A stretch of 64,000 nt of DNA from Rhabdornis inornatus (lineage: Eukaryota > Chordata > Aves > Passeriformes > Rhabdornithidae), in contig VWZS01009631.1 of NCBI GenBank assembly GCA_013397075.1, positions 6,627 through 70,626 on the forward strand, read 5' to 3'. Made by a program: the position numbers and the translations under genes. Positions 12,601 through 24,800 of the stretch are shown in pieces. The notes below the pieces were generated by a model. It made no database searches. It saw only the letters and a program-made list of their open reading frames with translations, and had not been told where the DNA came from. How positions within the stretch are numbered: the first letter of the stretch is position 1; every line of letters starts with the position of its first letter.

Positions 12601-15600
12601 CTGCATAGCTATTAATATGTTCATTATGTGGTAAGAAGGCACTGAAGGAAGTGAAACCTTATATATGCATGTTTCTTATAGGATAACGATTTTCAGGAGG
12701 GATTGCTGTTATGTTGTAATATAACTTACTAGTGTATGGTTTCTGAAATGGTATGGGTAGTTCAATGCTAGATTTCAGGCAAGAAAGTTCCTAGTTACCT
12801 ATAATAAGACTTAGTTGCTGTTGGTGGTAAGATAATAAGGATAAAAATCATGTATGGTTTAAGGAAAAGAAATCTATCCATTTGCATCTGTCCACCAAAT
12901 TCCACTTGGTGGTATGTTTGTTGGGCTGAGCTATTAAGTGCTCTGTGGACTGTGTTTCAAATAGTGTATGATTGACTAGGTGTATTAGAGCTTTTTACTT
13001 CCTGACAATGCAAAATTTGACCCTAGTTTTACCCTGAGATGTTTTTGCCTTTAAAAACATCCAGAATTCACGAGTACTCTGGTGGGTGATAACAAAATTC
13101 ATTGTTGTTATTTGTGGGGTGTGTCTCTATGTTAGAGTAAGAATGACTTACTGAACTGATGTTGAATAGATTTTATTTTCTTATGTTGATTCCAAAGTTC
13201 AACTGTGGGAATTGATGTATCATCTTAAAATTTTAAATCTACATTTTATGCACTGTGCCAAGGCACCCATGAGCTCATTAAGCAAAGCCTTTTTCAATTA
13301 TATCTTGTGTTTATGCATGTATTTATACTTGACAGGAATCCTTTAGAGGTTTGGTTTGCTATATTAATGCTTACAATGTATTAGAGTATGTAAGATATGG
13401 TAGAGATGTCAGTTAAACCATGCAGTATAGCAGTTTTCTGTGGTTTAGATGTTCACTATTTTTCTGTTTAACTGTATTTCAAATACAAAAGAGTTTCACA
13501 GAGGCAGGGTTAAGACCAAGAGGCTGTACTTACACATCTAGTGTTGGTCACTTCCACTGTATTTTGGTAGCTGCTGAGCAGTTCCTTAGCCAGACATCCA
13601 GCCTCTAGAGGGCACAGCAGTAATCTCCTCTGTCAGACCCTCACCCACACAATCATCTCCACAAAGTTTTAATGCTGGCACCTAGAGCGAGAATTCCCCG
13701 TGTGTTGTGTTAAAGTCTGTATTCCTCATTATTCCTGGAGTTTTGCTACAGTGATTTCCTTTTCTTTTGTTTTCCTTCTTTAATCTGGGGAATGTTTCTG
13801 TATTTGCTTCCCCCCCCCCCAGTGGTGATCTTTATGAAAGTAGACTCAAATCCATTATACTGCTGACTTGCAGATACGTCTTCACCTGGTAGAAACATTT
13901 CTTTAGGTATACACTGCTCTTTAGTGTAGTAAAGACTACAGAATCCAGTGCAGAGCATTTGAGACTTCCACAATTAAGTACTAAAATTTCTTGTGTACTA
14001 AAATCTGGATAATAAATAATCCAGGTGGGATTAAACCCAGATAATGCTACTGCAGTCATGTAGGTTCAATTGCTCAACCCTTTTCTTTTGTGAGATGCCA
14101 TTTTACAATTTTTTATTCTCCTATAGATTAATATTACTAATGCTGATATTTATGTGAAGTCATACTTGTTCTCCAATTCACTGTGATTCTCTACTTTAGT
14201 ATATCACAATTAGCAATCAGGATTTCAATAATTCAAATTAATCTGATGGTCTGCTTTAAATTATCCTTAGATCTCCTCATGTAGAAAAAAAGCACAAGTA
14301 TTCCTGGGTTTGTCACTAGGAATAAAAACATGCCCAATCCGTAGTTTTGTTTTGTTCTAAGACTTTATGTTTAGGGAGAAATGCCTATTGAAGAAAATTA
14401 ATTGCATAGTGTCATTAACCACATAGACAACTATTCTTAGTAGTGGTATAAGCTGGGCAATTTCTGCTTGAGAAATTGCATGAATACAGCATTTTAGCTA
14501 CATATTTAATGGTGAGCGATAAAGCTTTATGTCATTGTTGGGTTTCTATGTTTCTATGCAACATACAAATGGAGGAGGTTTGTGGTCTTGTTTGTTTTGT
14601 AGGTTACCTTGCTATGGTCAGTTCCCATTTCCTAACCTTTTCTTCAAAAATAATTAAAATAATTTTTTTTGGTTTATGAAGTGTATGGTATCTGCTTTAT
14701 GGGTGATACTAGACCAAATTTTGTTGGGGAAGTTTGACAACAACCTGTGAACAGTTTGGAATATTTAGGTAGTATGTTCCCATATTGAAGCAATCCCATT
14801 TGCAAAGTTTTTCATTCCTTCAAAACATCAAAGAGTTTTTGTTAGTCTAAGAATAATGACAGTTTATGGAGATGCAGGGGAAAAATTTCCAAGACAGAGT
14901 ATAACCTATGGAAGTGCTACATCAAACTTTTATGTCTTCGTCACCTGTGACCAACAGACAGTTAACTTACTGGAGAAATAACTGTGACATTGTTTTGTGA
15001 TTCATCTAATCCACTTTTTCCCAGGGGGCTGAGACAGTCACTAGTGTGTCACTTCAACCTTGGCACACACCCAGGTTTGTAAACTTGGTTGATCATTCCA
15101 TGCTGTGGGGTGGAGCTCTGCAGTAAAACTGCCCAATGTACTGAAACCTCAGTGAAAAAAGGAGGTGTAACACTTGGACGGTGACATGGTCAACTCCTAT
15201 ACAAACCTGATCTCTGCAGGGTTAGGTGTATTCTTAGAATAAGCTTCTAGTGTCATGGAAATAGGTTGGAAATATAGATAAGGTATCTGTTCAGTCTTAA
15301 ATAAACAAGTTTTTTCTGATGATATAGTTGTTTACAGTCAGACACAGGCCCTGCTGTTCTGCCTGAGAGGGAACATTATTTTTCTTAACTGCTAGTAGAG
15401 GACTGGTATCACTCAAGTATATCCCTTACTGTTGTCCTCCAAACCCAAATATCCTTGGCCTTTCTCTTCCACCCTGTCAAATTCATGGCTTTTACAGCTT
15501 GTTCTAAAAGCCAAAACCAAATCAATCTGTATTGAAGTTAGTGGGGGAAAGCAAGCAAGTCCTAGAACCAGAAATGTTCCCATAAGGGACACAGTGTCTG

Positions 15601-16450
15601 GGTGCTGGTGAGGTGCCTGCTGAGGAGCCTCTGCCCACATCACTTGTGGCATTGTGGTAGCAGTCAGAGCTAACTGAATCTTGGATGGTTCAAAATAGCA
15701 AGAACAAACAAATATGATGTGAATGTACTGATACATTTTATAGGATTTAAAAAGAAAAAAGAAAATTATGTTGGGAAAATAATTCAAAGTCAATTTTTGT
15801 GGGGAATATTAAAGCACCAAGCAAGTCCAATGTAAGCTGAATGACAGGTCACTGACTTTGATTGCTGGAAGTGTGTGTGTCATGTCTTTTGTCTGAATTT
15901 AGAAAAATGTGAATTTTGTCCTTGTGGTGGAATGTCATACCCCTTAAACATAGGACAGGGGAGAAGAACAACAAAGAATTTTTTTTCACTCTTGAACAAA
16001 TGAAAGCATCAGTAGAGACACATTGATTTTAAAATTCAGGCTCCAAATCTCTCTTTAAATCATTTTTAATAGACACTAAGTGATAAATCATCTAAGCAAT
16101 TACATGAACACAGAAGGAGTGGGGCCTAGCTTCAGCTTCAGCCCCAGATGTTTCTTGACTACAATAATGGCCCAGCCCAGATATTTACAGCTTAATTTCT
16201 GGTCATGTACACTTGTCCATAAATGGTTCCTTTTCCATATCCAGTTCAACAACTGAACAACTTATAGCAGGGCATGATTCAAATGTGAATGATGGCAAAA
16301 TGTGAATAAAGACAATTTACCTTTGGAAACTTTCAAGTCTATTTCCAATATTTAAAATATAAAGTTAACTCTTGAACAGAGAATGATGATTGCTTTCAAA
16401 TGCTGTGTTCTTCATATTTTGTCTATACTTGTATATAAAATCAATTTTTA
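9661..16450. other. AT-rich single-copy non-coding DNA
   Basis: No gene or repeat family was recognised. The block holds a TG-rich patch at about 10720-10770 and a C11 run at 13810-13820. Short open frames occur, such as a 126-codon one on the minus strand at 15413-15793, but their peptides are not recognisable and codon content looks random. Confidence 0.55.
13810..13820 (+). repeat. C11 homopolymer
   Basis: Eleven consecutive C residues, equal in length to the G11 at 407-417 and the C11 at 55487-55497. Confidence 0.9.
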
Positions 16451-16457
16451 TCCCTGC

Positions 16458-16522
16458 TTTTTTTGTTTGTTTGGTTGGGTTTTTTTGTTTTGTGTTTTTT
16501 TTGTGTTTTTTTTTTTTTGTTT
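16458..16522 (+). repeat. T-rich tract with interspersed G
   Basis: About 65 bases consisting almost only of T and G, with T runs up to 14. The antisense open frame across it gives a Lys/Asn/Gln-rich peptide, which is a repeat artefact. Confidence 0.85.
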
Positions 16523-16529
16523 AGCTCTG

Positions 16530-19020
16530 CTGCAGTTCTGAGCAGACTTTTTTTTCCTCCCCCTTTTAATGCTATGCCATCTAGCATGACTTGCATTGCA
16601 AGCCAGTGCATCTAACCTCTCTGCTCTCTCCATTCCTGTCCTGCTTACTGCTCCTCCCAAACAGCCCCGTTGCTTGAAACTAAGCAAATTGAAAATAATG
16701 ATTGGTAACCATCTGCTGTGCTGAAATTCCATGTACAGCAGTTAACTCCATTTTACAAAACAACTTCAATCTAGTGAATTACAGTGCAGTTCTTGGTGGC
16801 AGCAGATAGCAACAAGCAGTTTCGAGTTCCTCTAGACAAAGCAGTTAATGTAGGGAGCATTATGCAGAGTGCGGCATTTGGTGGTGTTGGGATTGTGGGG
16901 GGATACTTGTGCCATCAGACAGCTCAGTGCAATGCATTTGAAACCAGAGGGGGTCTGACCACGCCCCAATTCTTTCATCTGATTAAAAAATAAGCTAGTC
17001 CATAAAATTGTGCTTGTGATCTTGCAAATCTGTACCCTTTAGTTTGGTTTTCTGTTTCTGCAGCTGAGCGCAATATGATGAGCAACGTGTTTGGCTTTCA
17101 GTCATTTCCACGTGACTTTTGGAATGCCCAGTGAAGACCTCAACCAAAAATTAGGTTATGTATCTGGTCAATGTATATTCAAGAAAAATTATTAATCATA
17201 GGTTTTCTATTGAAGAAACTTTTATTGATACAGGACTGTAACAAGAAGCACTCTAAAAAGCAATGGACTGCCAATCAGCAGACATTCAAATAATGACAGA
17301 CTATGAGGTAATATTAAAATAGGCACCATTATTATCTGTGTTTTTAACTCAATTTCAATTATTTGAGTTTAGGTTTTGATTGTGTGCAAAGAAAGTTGCT
17401 TAAAATGGGCAGTATATTGAGTTCAAAGGACCCATACAGTTCATAAATTCTCTGGTGTCTACTGGATTTTTCATCAGGGAGACTTCCAATAAAAATGATC
17501 TATTTTAGAAATAATATTGTTTAGTAGGTTGAAATGTGGTGTAATAAAATTAGACCTTCAGTCTTCTAAAGTTACTACTTAGATGGCACCCTTGGGATGG
17601 TAAAATGGCTGTATAAGCAGATGAATCAGACAGTTTCACTGATGGGTACATTTGTCAGTCTCCGTTACAGATATAATATATTCTTATATCTGTAATCCTG
17701 ACACTGTTACATCCAAATGAAATCAACATGAGGTTGTCATCTTTAAGCAAATATGTTAAGTGTTGTCTTTTGTGCTTTGGATTTGAAAGAAAGGGGCCCA
17801 AGGGAGCCAGCATCATGCAAATGGAACAAATCCCATTTCTTCTGAGCTGTGCTGTTTCCCCCTTCATGGCAGCTGGCTGTGTTATCTTTGTGTGTTTCTC
17901 TGAGTGCTGACAATTCTTTCAGTGATCTAAGTTAGGGCACATTAGAAAGTGGAAGCAGCTGTCTGTCGTTATACTGAGAGACGTGTTTGCTCTACTGCAA
18001 AGATGAAGGACCATGAATCCTTGACACACTCTCTCCCCCCTCCCCCTTTACTTTCCAACATGATCAACATTCAGACGCACAGATTGTCTGCTTGGACAGT
18101 TTTTTGTTCTGACTGACAGCATCTGGCATAGACAAATTTAAAAATACATAGCATGCCATGCTTGGAATTGGAACATCCCTTCTTTATTAATCTTCTCATT
18201 TAAACCATTCATTTACATTTCAAGAAAGGTTACAGCTTGATGTGGTTGAAACATTTATTTTAAATGAATAACCTCCTAATGAAATACCTCGAATGAGCAC
18301 CAAACAGTCAGTGTTTATTAAAAATTACACCTGATTAGTGTGGCCTTGGAACTGTAGTGAAGACATAAGATTTCCCCATTGTCTCAATCCATAATAAAAA
18401 AAAAAGTGTAACTGTTATCTTTTCTTTTTTTTCAAACCACAGAGCTAAATGAGAGTAGTGTTTTCACTTGCAACCCCCCATCATTTTCAAGAGTACTGTG
18501 TTATAAAGCAGTAGCCTTTAAAATGCTGTTTCTCTAATTAAATCTGGTTTTGCTGGAACAATACATTTAAAGGAAATGCCTAAATAGAGAATTGTTTTGT
18601 TTTATTCTGCTAAGGCATTTATGATTTGAGAGACAAGATGCTTTATGATTTGGTGTAATCTGAAGTCTTATATATTTTTTTTCTACTGGGAAATATTCAC
18701 ATATTTGTATACAGTACTTTACTAGTAAAATAGAACTGAAATGGTGGACCACCCACTAAAATGTTTATGCACGTGCACATATGCACATGTACATTCTGTG
18801 CACTCTCATCTTCATGATCCAGGTTAGCAATGCAGACATGCTTGTCTAGCATTTATGTAAAAATAATATGAAAATTGGCTATACCACTCAGAATATGGAC
18901 TTGAGTCCATGAAGGGAGGGGGGAGAAACCTCTTCTTGTACTAGACATTTTAGATGCTTTATTGGATTGCAGCTTTAACTATTTGCTGTACATTGAAAAA
19001 AAAAATCGTGCAGAAGGAGT
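16530..19020. other. Single-copy non-coding DNA
   Basis: No gene was recognised. A 69-codon open frame at 16784-16993 and a 70-codon antisense frame at 17655-17867 give unfamiliar peptides. An octamer-type ATGCAAAT lies at about 17815-17822, and a short perfect hairpin at 17665-17695. Confidence 0.5.
17665..17695. repeat. Short perfect inverted repeat (12-bp arms, 7-nt spacer)
   Basis: The arm TTACAGATATAA at 17665-17676 is matched exactly by its reverse complement at 17684-17695. The arms are AT-rich, so chance is possible, but the match is perfect over 12 bases. Confidence 0.85.
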
Positions 19021-19025
19021 TGTGA

Positions 19026-19045
19026 GGGGTGGGGGTGGGGGGGGG
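19026..19045 (+). repeat. G-rich run with G-quadruplex potential
   Basis: G4-T-G5-T-G9 in 20 bases satisfies the usual pattern of four G runs of three or more with one-base loops. It lies in AT-rich DNA, directly followed by ACACACAG. No gene start is seen nearby. Confidence 0.75.
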
Positions 19046-20400
19046 ACACACAGTATTATAATAAAGTAGAGGACTGTTCAAGTGCTTGGCAGTAAATATG
19101 TAAAACAAGTATCCTGGCTTATTTGGAAAGGAAAGAGAAGCTGTAGCAGACAGCCTCAATTAACAATTGTAAGCAGGAGAGGACTTGTATTCCTTCGGTA
19201 AATGTAGGAGAGGTAATTTGCTTTAGGATAAAATCTGACAAATTTCAGATATAAAGGCTGGAATAAATATGACAAAAGATTTTCAGTTGCACATCAAGCA
19301 TTTTGTATTTGCAATGGCCATGTACATTTTTTCTCAGTGAATAGATTTCTTTTTTATTAATGTTTTCCTGAATAATATGTTCTTAAATTAATTGACTGTG
19401 AAACAAGCATTTTGGGACAATAGGAATTTTAATACAAGCTCGAAATATAATTTTGCTTCTTTTAAAAATTCTTTTAGTAATACCTAATCTATTTTTCTTT
19501 TTCTGAAAGAAGCACTAAGATAAGTTTTCAGCACAGCTTTTACTATGCTAGTTATGTGTAGTCTGAGAAATGAAATGAAATTTTATTTTAAATGAAATCA
19601 CAATTTTCTCCCCACAAATTGTTCCATTTATGTGATAAACTTCCATTTTTATTTATTTATTTTTTTAATGACTAGTTATAAAGGCTTGTACAGATATGCA
19701 TCTGTAAGCAAACTGGGAATAGGTTAGAGAACATAATTCCCTGGTGTAAAAAGCAAGGTTTAGCAGTAATGCTTTTAATCTGGACTTGTAGAGGATTCGG
19801 GAGCATCCATAGATCTGCTCCAGTAATTACCATACCCCAAGTGGCACTGGAAGAGACATTTGCCTAAAAACTTGATGTCTTCATTACACTGTTTACATTT
19901 TAATTAGAAACATGAAAATTAGTGATTCATATGGACAACTATAGTTTAAGTGGGTTTGCTCACCATCCAATAAATCAGAGAGGAAAAAAAGAAGGGGGGG
20001 TGGGAGAAAAAAAAGGCAACCCTACAACCTGCATCTGCAAGCAGAAAACCCTCTCAAACCTTACAGTTGTAATAAACAGTGTACTAGGAATCATTCATGG
20101 GAATAATGTGTTGTTATTAGAAGCTGGTTAAAATGTGGTTTGTGTTTTATCAGAGAGGAAATTTCTATGTAAATTAGAGACCGTTATTTTGAAGGTAATG
20201 CTAATTACCTCGATGTTACACGTATGTGATTCGGGTGTGTGTAGGATACACATATGTAGCTTCTGTGTGTACATAAATACGTACATTGTAGCTATTTTAA
20301 GGAGAAGAATTGGTGTAGGAATATTTTGGCAGTGCTGAGCGCTACGTATGGCTGCAGAGCCGCCAGTTTAGCCTGTTTCATAATACATGTAAACATTAGT
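19046..20400. other. AT-rich non-coding DNA with TG/CA patches
   Basis: No gene was recognised. A patch of GTGTGTGT/ATACACATATG type sequence begins near 20230, just before the CpG-rich segment. Confidence 0.5.
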
Positions 20401-20407
20401 ATAGCTG

Positions 20408-20452
20408 CACACACAGATGCATATATACAAATACACACGTGTGCGTGCACAG
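20408..20452 (+). repeat. CA/TA-rich imperfect microsatellite
   Basis: The sequence runs through CACACAC, ATATATAC, ACACACGTGTGCGTGCAC. It is degenerate alternating purine-pyrimidine sequence immediately upstream of the CpG island. Confidence 0.7.
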
Positions 20453-20579
20453 GGGCAAGTAAGGAGATGTGGATGATCTCCCCCTGAATTTTGCATGTAC
20501 CTGTCAGCACCAGTGGCCTAGAACCACTGTGTGCAGGAGTGATGGGGAGAAGCAGCGGTGCCTGTCAGTGTCCGTGCCT

Positions 20580-20740
20580 GAGTCAGCAGCATGTCCGCTG
20601 CCGGCCGGCAGTCACTCATGCAGCGCTGCCCTCCCCGGGGGCCGCCGCCTCCCCGCCGACGAGAATGACCCCTCTGTCTGCCGCGCTCACCATCCCGAGC
20701 CGCACCGCATCGGTGTGCGAGTTCAAATCCCTACTCCTGC
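20580..20740. promoter_or_regulatory. Small isolated CpG island
   Basis: About 160 bases are strongly GC-rich and hold some twenty CpG dinucleotides, including CCGGCCGG near 20600, a GCCGCCGCCTCCCCGCCGACG block at 20641-20661 and CCGCACCGCATCGG near 20700. The surrounding tens of kilobases are CpG-poor. Overlapping plus-strand open frames of 132 and 102 codons cross it, but their Pro/Ala/Ser/Arg-rich peptides look like translated GC-rich DNA. In vertebrates such islands usually mark promoters that escape germline methylation, so an alternative promoter or lncRNA start is the natural reading. There is no TATA box or splice donor I would commit to, and no transcript is shown. Confidence 0.5.
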
Positions 20741-20832
20741 AGGCAGAGCTGGGATTCCAGCTAATGACTCAGAGATACAGAGGGTCAATGCACTGGTGAT
20801 CTGGAGTACTGAGCCATTGCACCAGCTTAGTT
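20738..20832 (-). mobile_element. Possible MIR-type SINE head fragment
   Basis: Read on the minus strand, the order is a tRNA-like start (CTGGTGCAATGGCTCAGTAC, A-box-like) and then GGAATCCCAGCTCTGCC about 70 bases later. That mirrors the tRNA-derived head of MIR, whose consensus carries a ...GGTTCGAATCCCGGCTCTGCC... B box. The match is diverged and lacks the CORE segment, so it is tentative. It directly abuts the CpG island. Confidence 0.35.
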
Positions 20833-20869
20833 GTACTTTTTTTTTTCCCCCCCTCCTCCTTCCATAAGT

Positions 20870-21795
20870 TACTCTCTTACTCTCCACATTTCCACCCCCA
20901 TTCCCTTACGATAAAAGTGATGATATGCAAAATTGTGTTTCTTCTTTTAAGAATACTTAATAGGTCGTATTTCTTCAGATTTCAGTGTGATCCACTCGAT
21001 TTAAACAAAAAAGGATGTTTTGCTTGGGGGGACAAGGGAGAATTGTTTTTTACGCAATTAATTTTGTGTTACGTTAGTTCCATATAGGCTGTTTTGGACA
21101 TTATGCAAATAATACGTGGATAGTCAATTTTTTTGAATGGGAGAGCAAGCCTCAGTAGCAATAAGTAAAAACTTGATGGTTTAATATTCATGTTCTTTTT
21201 CTTTAACTAAAAATAAGGAAGTTTCCTTCTCTGTTGCTTTTTTTATTGGATTTCTTTTTGTTGGAATCATTAAGATTTGTAAGATAATATTTTCCTCTAA
21301 TTGTCACTCTGCATTGTTATTTTCTTTATATATATAAATTTACATGTATATGTTTATATTTTTTTCCTGTGTACCTCATATTTTTAGACATGACATGATA
21401 TACCTCAGAGTAAGCATTTTATAAAGATGCTTTGCATTTACCAATATGAATCACATTTTTGTTCCTTCTTCGTTCGAGTGGTGTTTTTGAGCCACAGAAT
21501 TAAGTAAACCCAGGTATGACTTGTGGCTATTTTAATGCTTTATACAAGCATTTCCCATGCCAAAAATACACAACAGTGTCTTTTTTTTGCATTTGTTTTA
21601 CTGTTAAAAGAATGTTTCAGTTTATGTCAAGGAGTTTCATTTGATGTAAAGATTTGTTTTCCTTTTTCTTAATTTTTTATCAAATGTTTTTAGCATTGTC
21701 TCTAATTCCTGGTAATTTGAAAGCACTGCAATGGAGTAACTTGGGCGCACGCTTTGTAGTGCCATTGACTTAGTGACAGTGCTATGTCTTCATTT
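20870..21795. other. AT-rich non-coding DNA
   Basis: No gene or repeat family was recognised. Sequence is T-rich, with a TATATATAAAT patch near 21330. Confidence 0.5.
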
Positions 21796-21801
21796 GTTCT
21801 G

Positions 21802-21844
21802 TTTTTTTTTTTTTTGTTTTTGTTTTTTTTTTTTCCTTTTTAAA
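21802..21844 (+). repeat. Long T-rich tract
   Basis: About 40 bases of T interrupted by two single Gs and two Cs. It is followed by AAACACGTCTCTTTGGGTCTAG, so pyrimidines plus TAG give the look of a splice acceptor at about 21863. This is not supported by any recognisable exon. Confidence 0.8.
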
Positions 21845-21864
21845 CACGTCTCTTTGGGTCTAGG

Positions 21865-24800
21865 CATGTTATAAATGCGACTGAACAGAACTGTTAACAT
21901 CTGCAGAGACAGAAACATGCTGCCTGCTTGTACGTACTGCAAAATTCTAATAGTTTTGTGCTATCTGTTAAATTCAGTGTGCTTTTTGCATTGTGGCACG
22001 GAACAGTTGTGCTGTGAGGGAAGCTGGCTGCCTGCCAGCCATCGACTATGAAATCCCGGGTACCTGAGAGCTTATCAGTTCTTTTGATTTGTAAAAGAAA
22101 AAGTGATGAAAATGTTGGTAAACTGCCATGAAGGTTTAAGGCTGCTGGAATAAGGAGCCGTGTAATCAGATTGGAAAATGGAGCTTGAGATTCTCTGCAT
22201 GTGAAGCAGTCGCCTGTGGACCTACGGAGATGCTGTGCAAGTGCCTGAGCTGACCACTTTGTTAGCAAATCAGCTTGTTTGCTGCAGCAGCAGGGTAGAA
22301 TAAGCTAGTCCTTGTGATGGTATGTAACACAGGTAATATCTCTTGCTTTGCACAATGTAATCAGCTGGCAATTAGCTCACTCTACATTAACCTTCTTGAT
22401 ATTTTTCCCTTTAGTAAGACTGTGCACTTTAAACAATTAACTATAGAAAGTAATCCTTCAAGCAAATCAAAGCAATCCTTTAATTTTATCACCCTGCTGA
22501 AAAAGTATCAGGTGGTCAACTGGTCTTCATCAGCTGCTGGAAATTCTCAGGCTCACTGTAGCGTGGAGAGGTTCTTTAACCCATTCACATTTAGAAAAAT
22601 GTCAAGATTTTATATTTCTCACATAATATAATGCTGCATCGTGAAACTGCAATTGGAATTGTTTTAATGAAAGGCCTTGGGAGAGCCCTTTCATATACAG
22701 ACAGCTTTTACGCTTCTGTTTGTTTAGGCATTTCCATACACTACCTCTCAGAAAGCTTTGATGACACAGCCACTTGTACTGATAATTCCACTGCTTCACC
22801 TCCAGTGAACTTGATTCACTAAGGTTGAAGAGAACAAGGCTATCGTTGCTGATCTTCTGCGTTGCTTTTTAATCCTCTGAAATAAAAACTAGATAATGGT
22901 AAAATTTGTGTGGTAGGCAAACTTCCTTTTTGGTAGGAGAATGAAAGTTTTGATGCCATTTGTGGAAAACGGAAGTTTCTAGCTAAGAAAAATAAAATTT
23001 AAATTAAGAGAGCAGAACATTACGTGCCTTGTTGCTATTTGAATGGCTTACCCAGCCAGAAGTTCCTTTGTCTCTTTGACAGTTTTGGATTTTATTACAG
23101 GCTAGAATTTTCCAGAGTCATCCTATAAAATATGTGATCACTGATACTCTCGTAATATCATATAATAGCTATATGCCTGGTATTTAATGTAAAAGTTTGC
23201 TTCTATTTAAATAATTGCTTGACATGCCTTGCTTATTTCTAAACTTAAGTCACTCAACAGTTATGCTCACATGAATAAGAGCAGTGAAATTACTGACAAA
23301 CATGTTACGAATAACAGTGCTTATTCATACTACATTCATTATATGAAAATAAATATTATCGGTAATTTAAGGCTATAATAAATAATGATCTAAAACTTCT
23401 GCCCAGATATTTTGTTTAGAAGATGTTGTCAATGGTCAGCAACTGCTTTGGCACCCTCTACAAAAAGTCATTTAATTGAATTCCAGTAGATCAGAGCAAT
23501 AAACTGAATTTATAATATGTGATCTACTTTTACCAATGATGCCTGTGAAAGCAGTATTGACTGCCTGTGTTAATCTTTTATCTCTTTGTAGAATGTGAGC
23601 ATGTTTTGAAAATACAAAGCTAGATCCTACTAATCATATTGTGTTTATCATATTTAATGCTGGCTTTGGCTCAGTTCTAATATGTATAAAAAACCTGGAA
23701 TTTATGTGCACATCTGTTTTTTGTGTGTCCCATTTAAAAAAAAAAAATAACCTGCATACATCATATGCTGCAAAGATCTACTTTATATTCTTTTAGAGGA
23801 CAAACTCCATTAGATATGCACTTACTGTACATTGGATTGTAAATCTTACAATTTAATGGTAATTCAGTGAGCAGTTATTGCTTCTGTGGCCTTTTTTCTT
23901 TCTTTTTTGTCCCATCTCACTTGTGAAATAGGGTTACCCTTTACAAGTGTCACATCCATAGATTCATCTTTTGTACTCTATAGTTGTTCCTAGTGCATCA
24001 TTCTAAGTGAAAAGAAAAATAGGAAGCCAAAGCTACAGGAGGGGCATTGGGGGAGGGAGGTCTATACATAGAAATACAGCATATAGCAGCAGAAAGACCA
24101 AGGCAGTTTAGCATCAATCTAACAGATTAAAATTTTGCTGTAAAGGTACATTTTCTTTAACCTCATTCTCATTCGTTTTCCCCTACCACTGTAGTTGGCG
24201 TTTGAATTCCCAGGAAGCAGAAATGGTGTCTTAATGATACGAGCCTTTTTGCCTCGCTTACACTGCTAATACTCTTATCCCTTTTCTGATATGAAATACT
24301 TTTTGCAGAAACAATATACACATTTGTAAAGAAATTATAAAAGGATTCTCCTTTTGAAGATAATGAGTTCTCTTCAGGAACTGCAGGTTACGTGAAACAC
24401 AAATGAGCTCTAAGTGGAGGGATTTAAAGTCCTGCTACAGCATTTAATTTCTTGAGGAAAGGAGTTCAGTTCAAGGTTAGCCTGTTATTGTGGCACTGGC
24501 AACTACTTCTCTCATTCCTGTTCGTCTGCCAGCAGTGCTGCACAAAAGGCAGTCATTTTTATTTAATACGTAGGGAGGTATTAATCACTGCAGTGTTTTG
24601 TCACAAAAATTTGTCTGATCAAATTCATTGTTTCACCACTCATGACAATAATAGGTGTTTAATTACTCAATAAGAGCAGTTTATAGATTCCATTTTTCCT
24701 GTTTGCTGGACAAATGGTATTGATTTTGTACTTTGATGCAACATGAAACTGTATTAAACACACTTAGAATTCTAAAGCTGGTAATGTGTATCAGTTATGG

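Noticed and set aside
20719..20731. GAGTTCAAATCCC resembling a tRNA B box on the plus strand
   Set aside because: No matching A box or cloverleaf upstream on the same strand; the better tRNA-like reading nearby is a diverged SINE head on the opposite strand.
20469..20867. 132-codon plus-strand open frame across the CpG island as a coding exon
   Set aside because: Peptide composition follows the GC-rich DNA, there is no recognised domain, and the frame runs through the SINE-like part and a T/C tract.
21802..22300. Pyrimidine tract plus TAG at about 21863 followed by a GC-richer stretch, as a possible exon
   Set aside because: No open frame with a recognisable peptide and no clear donor; a T tract alone is weak evidence.
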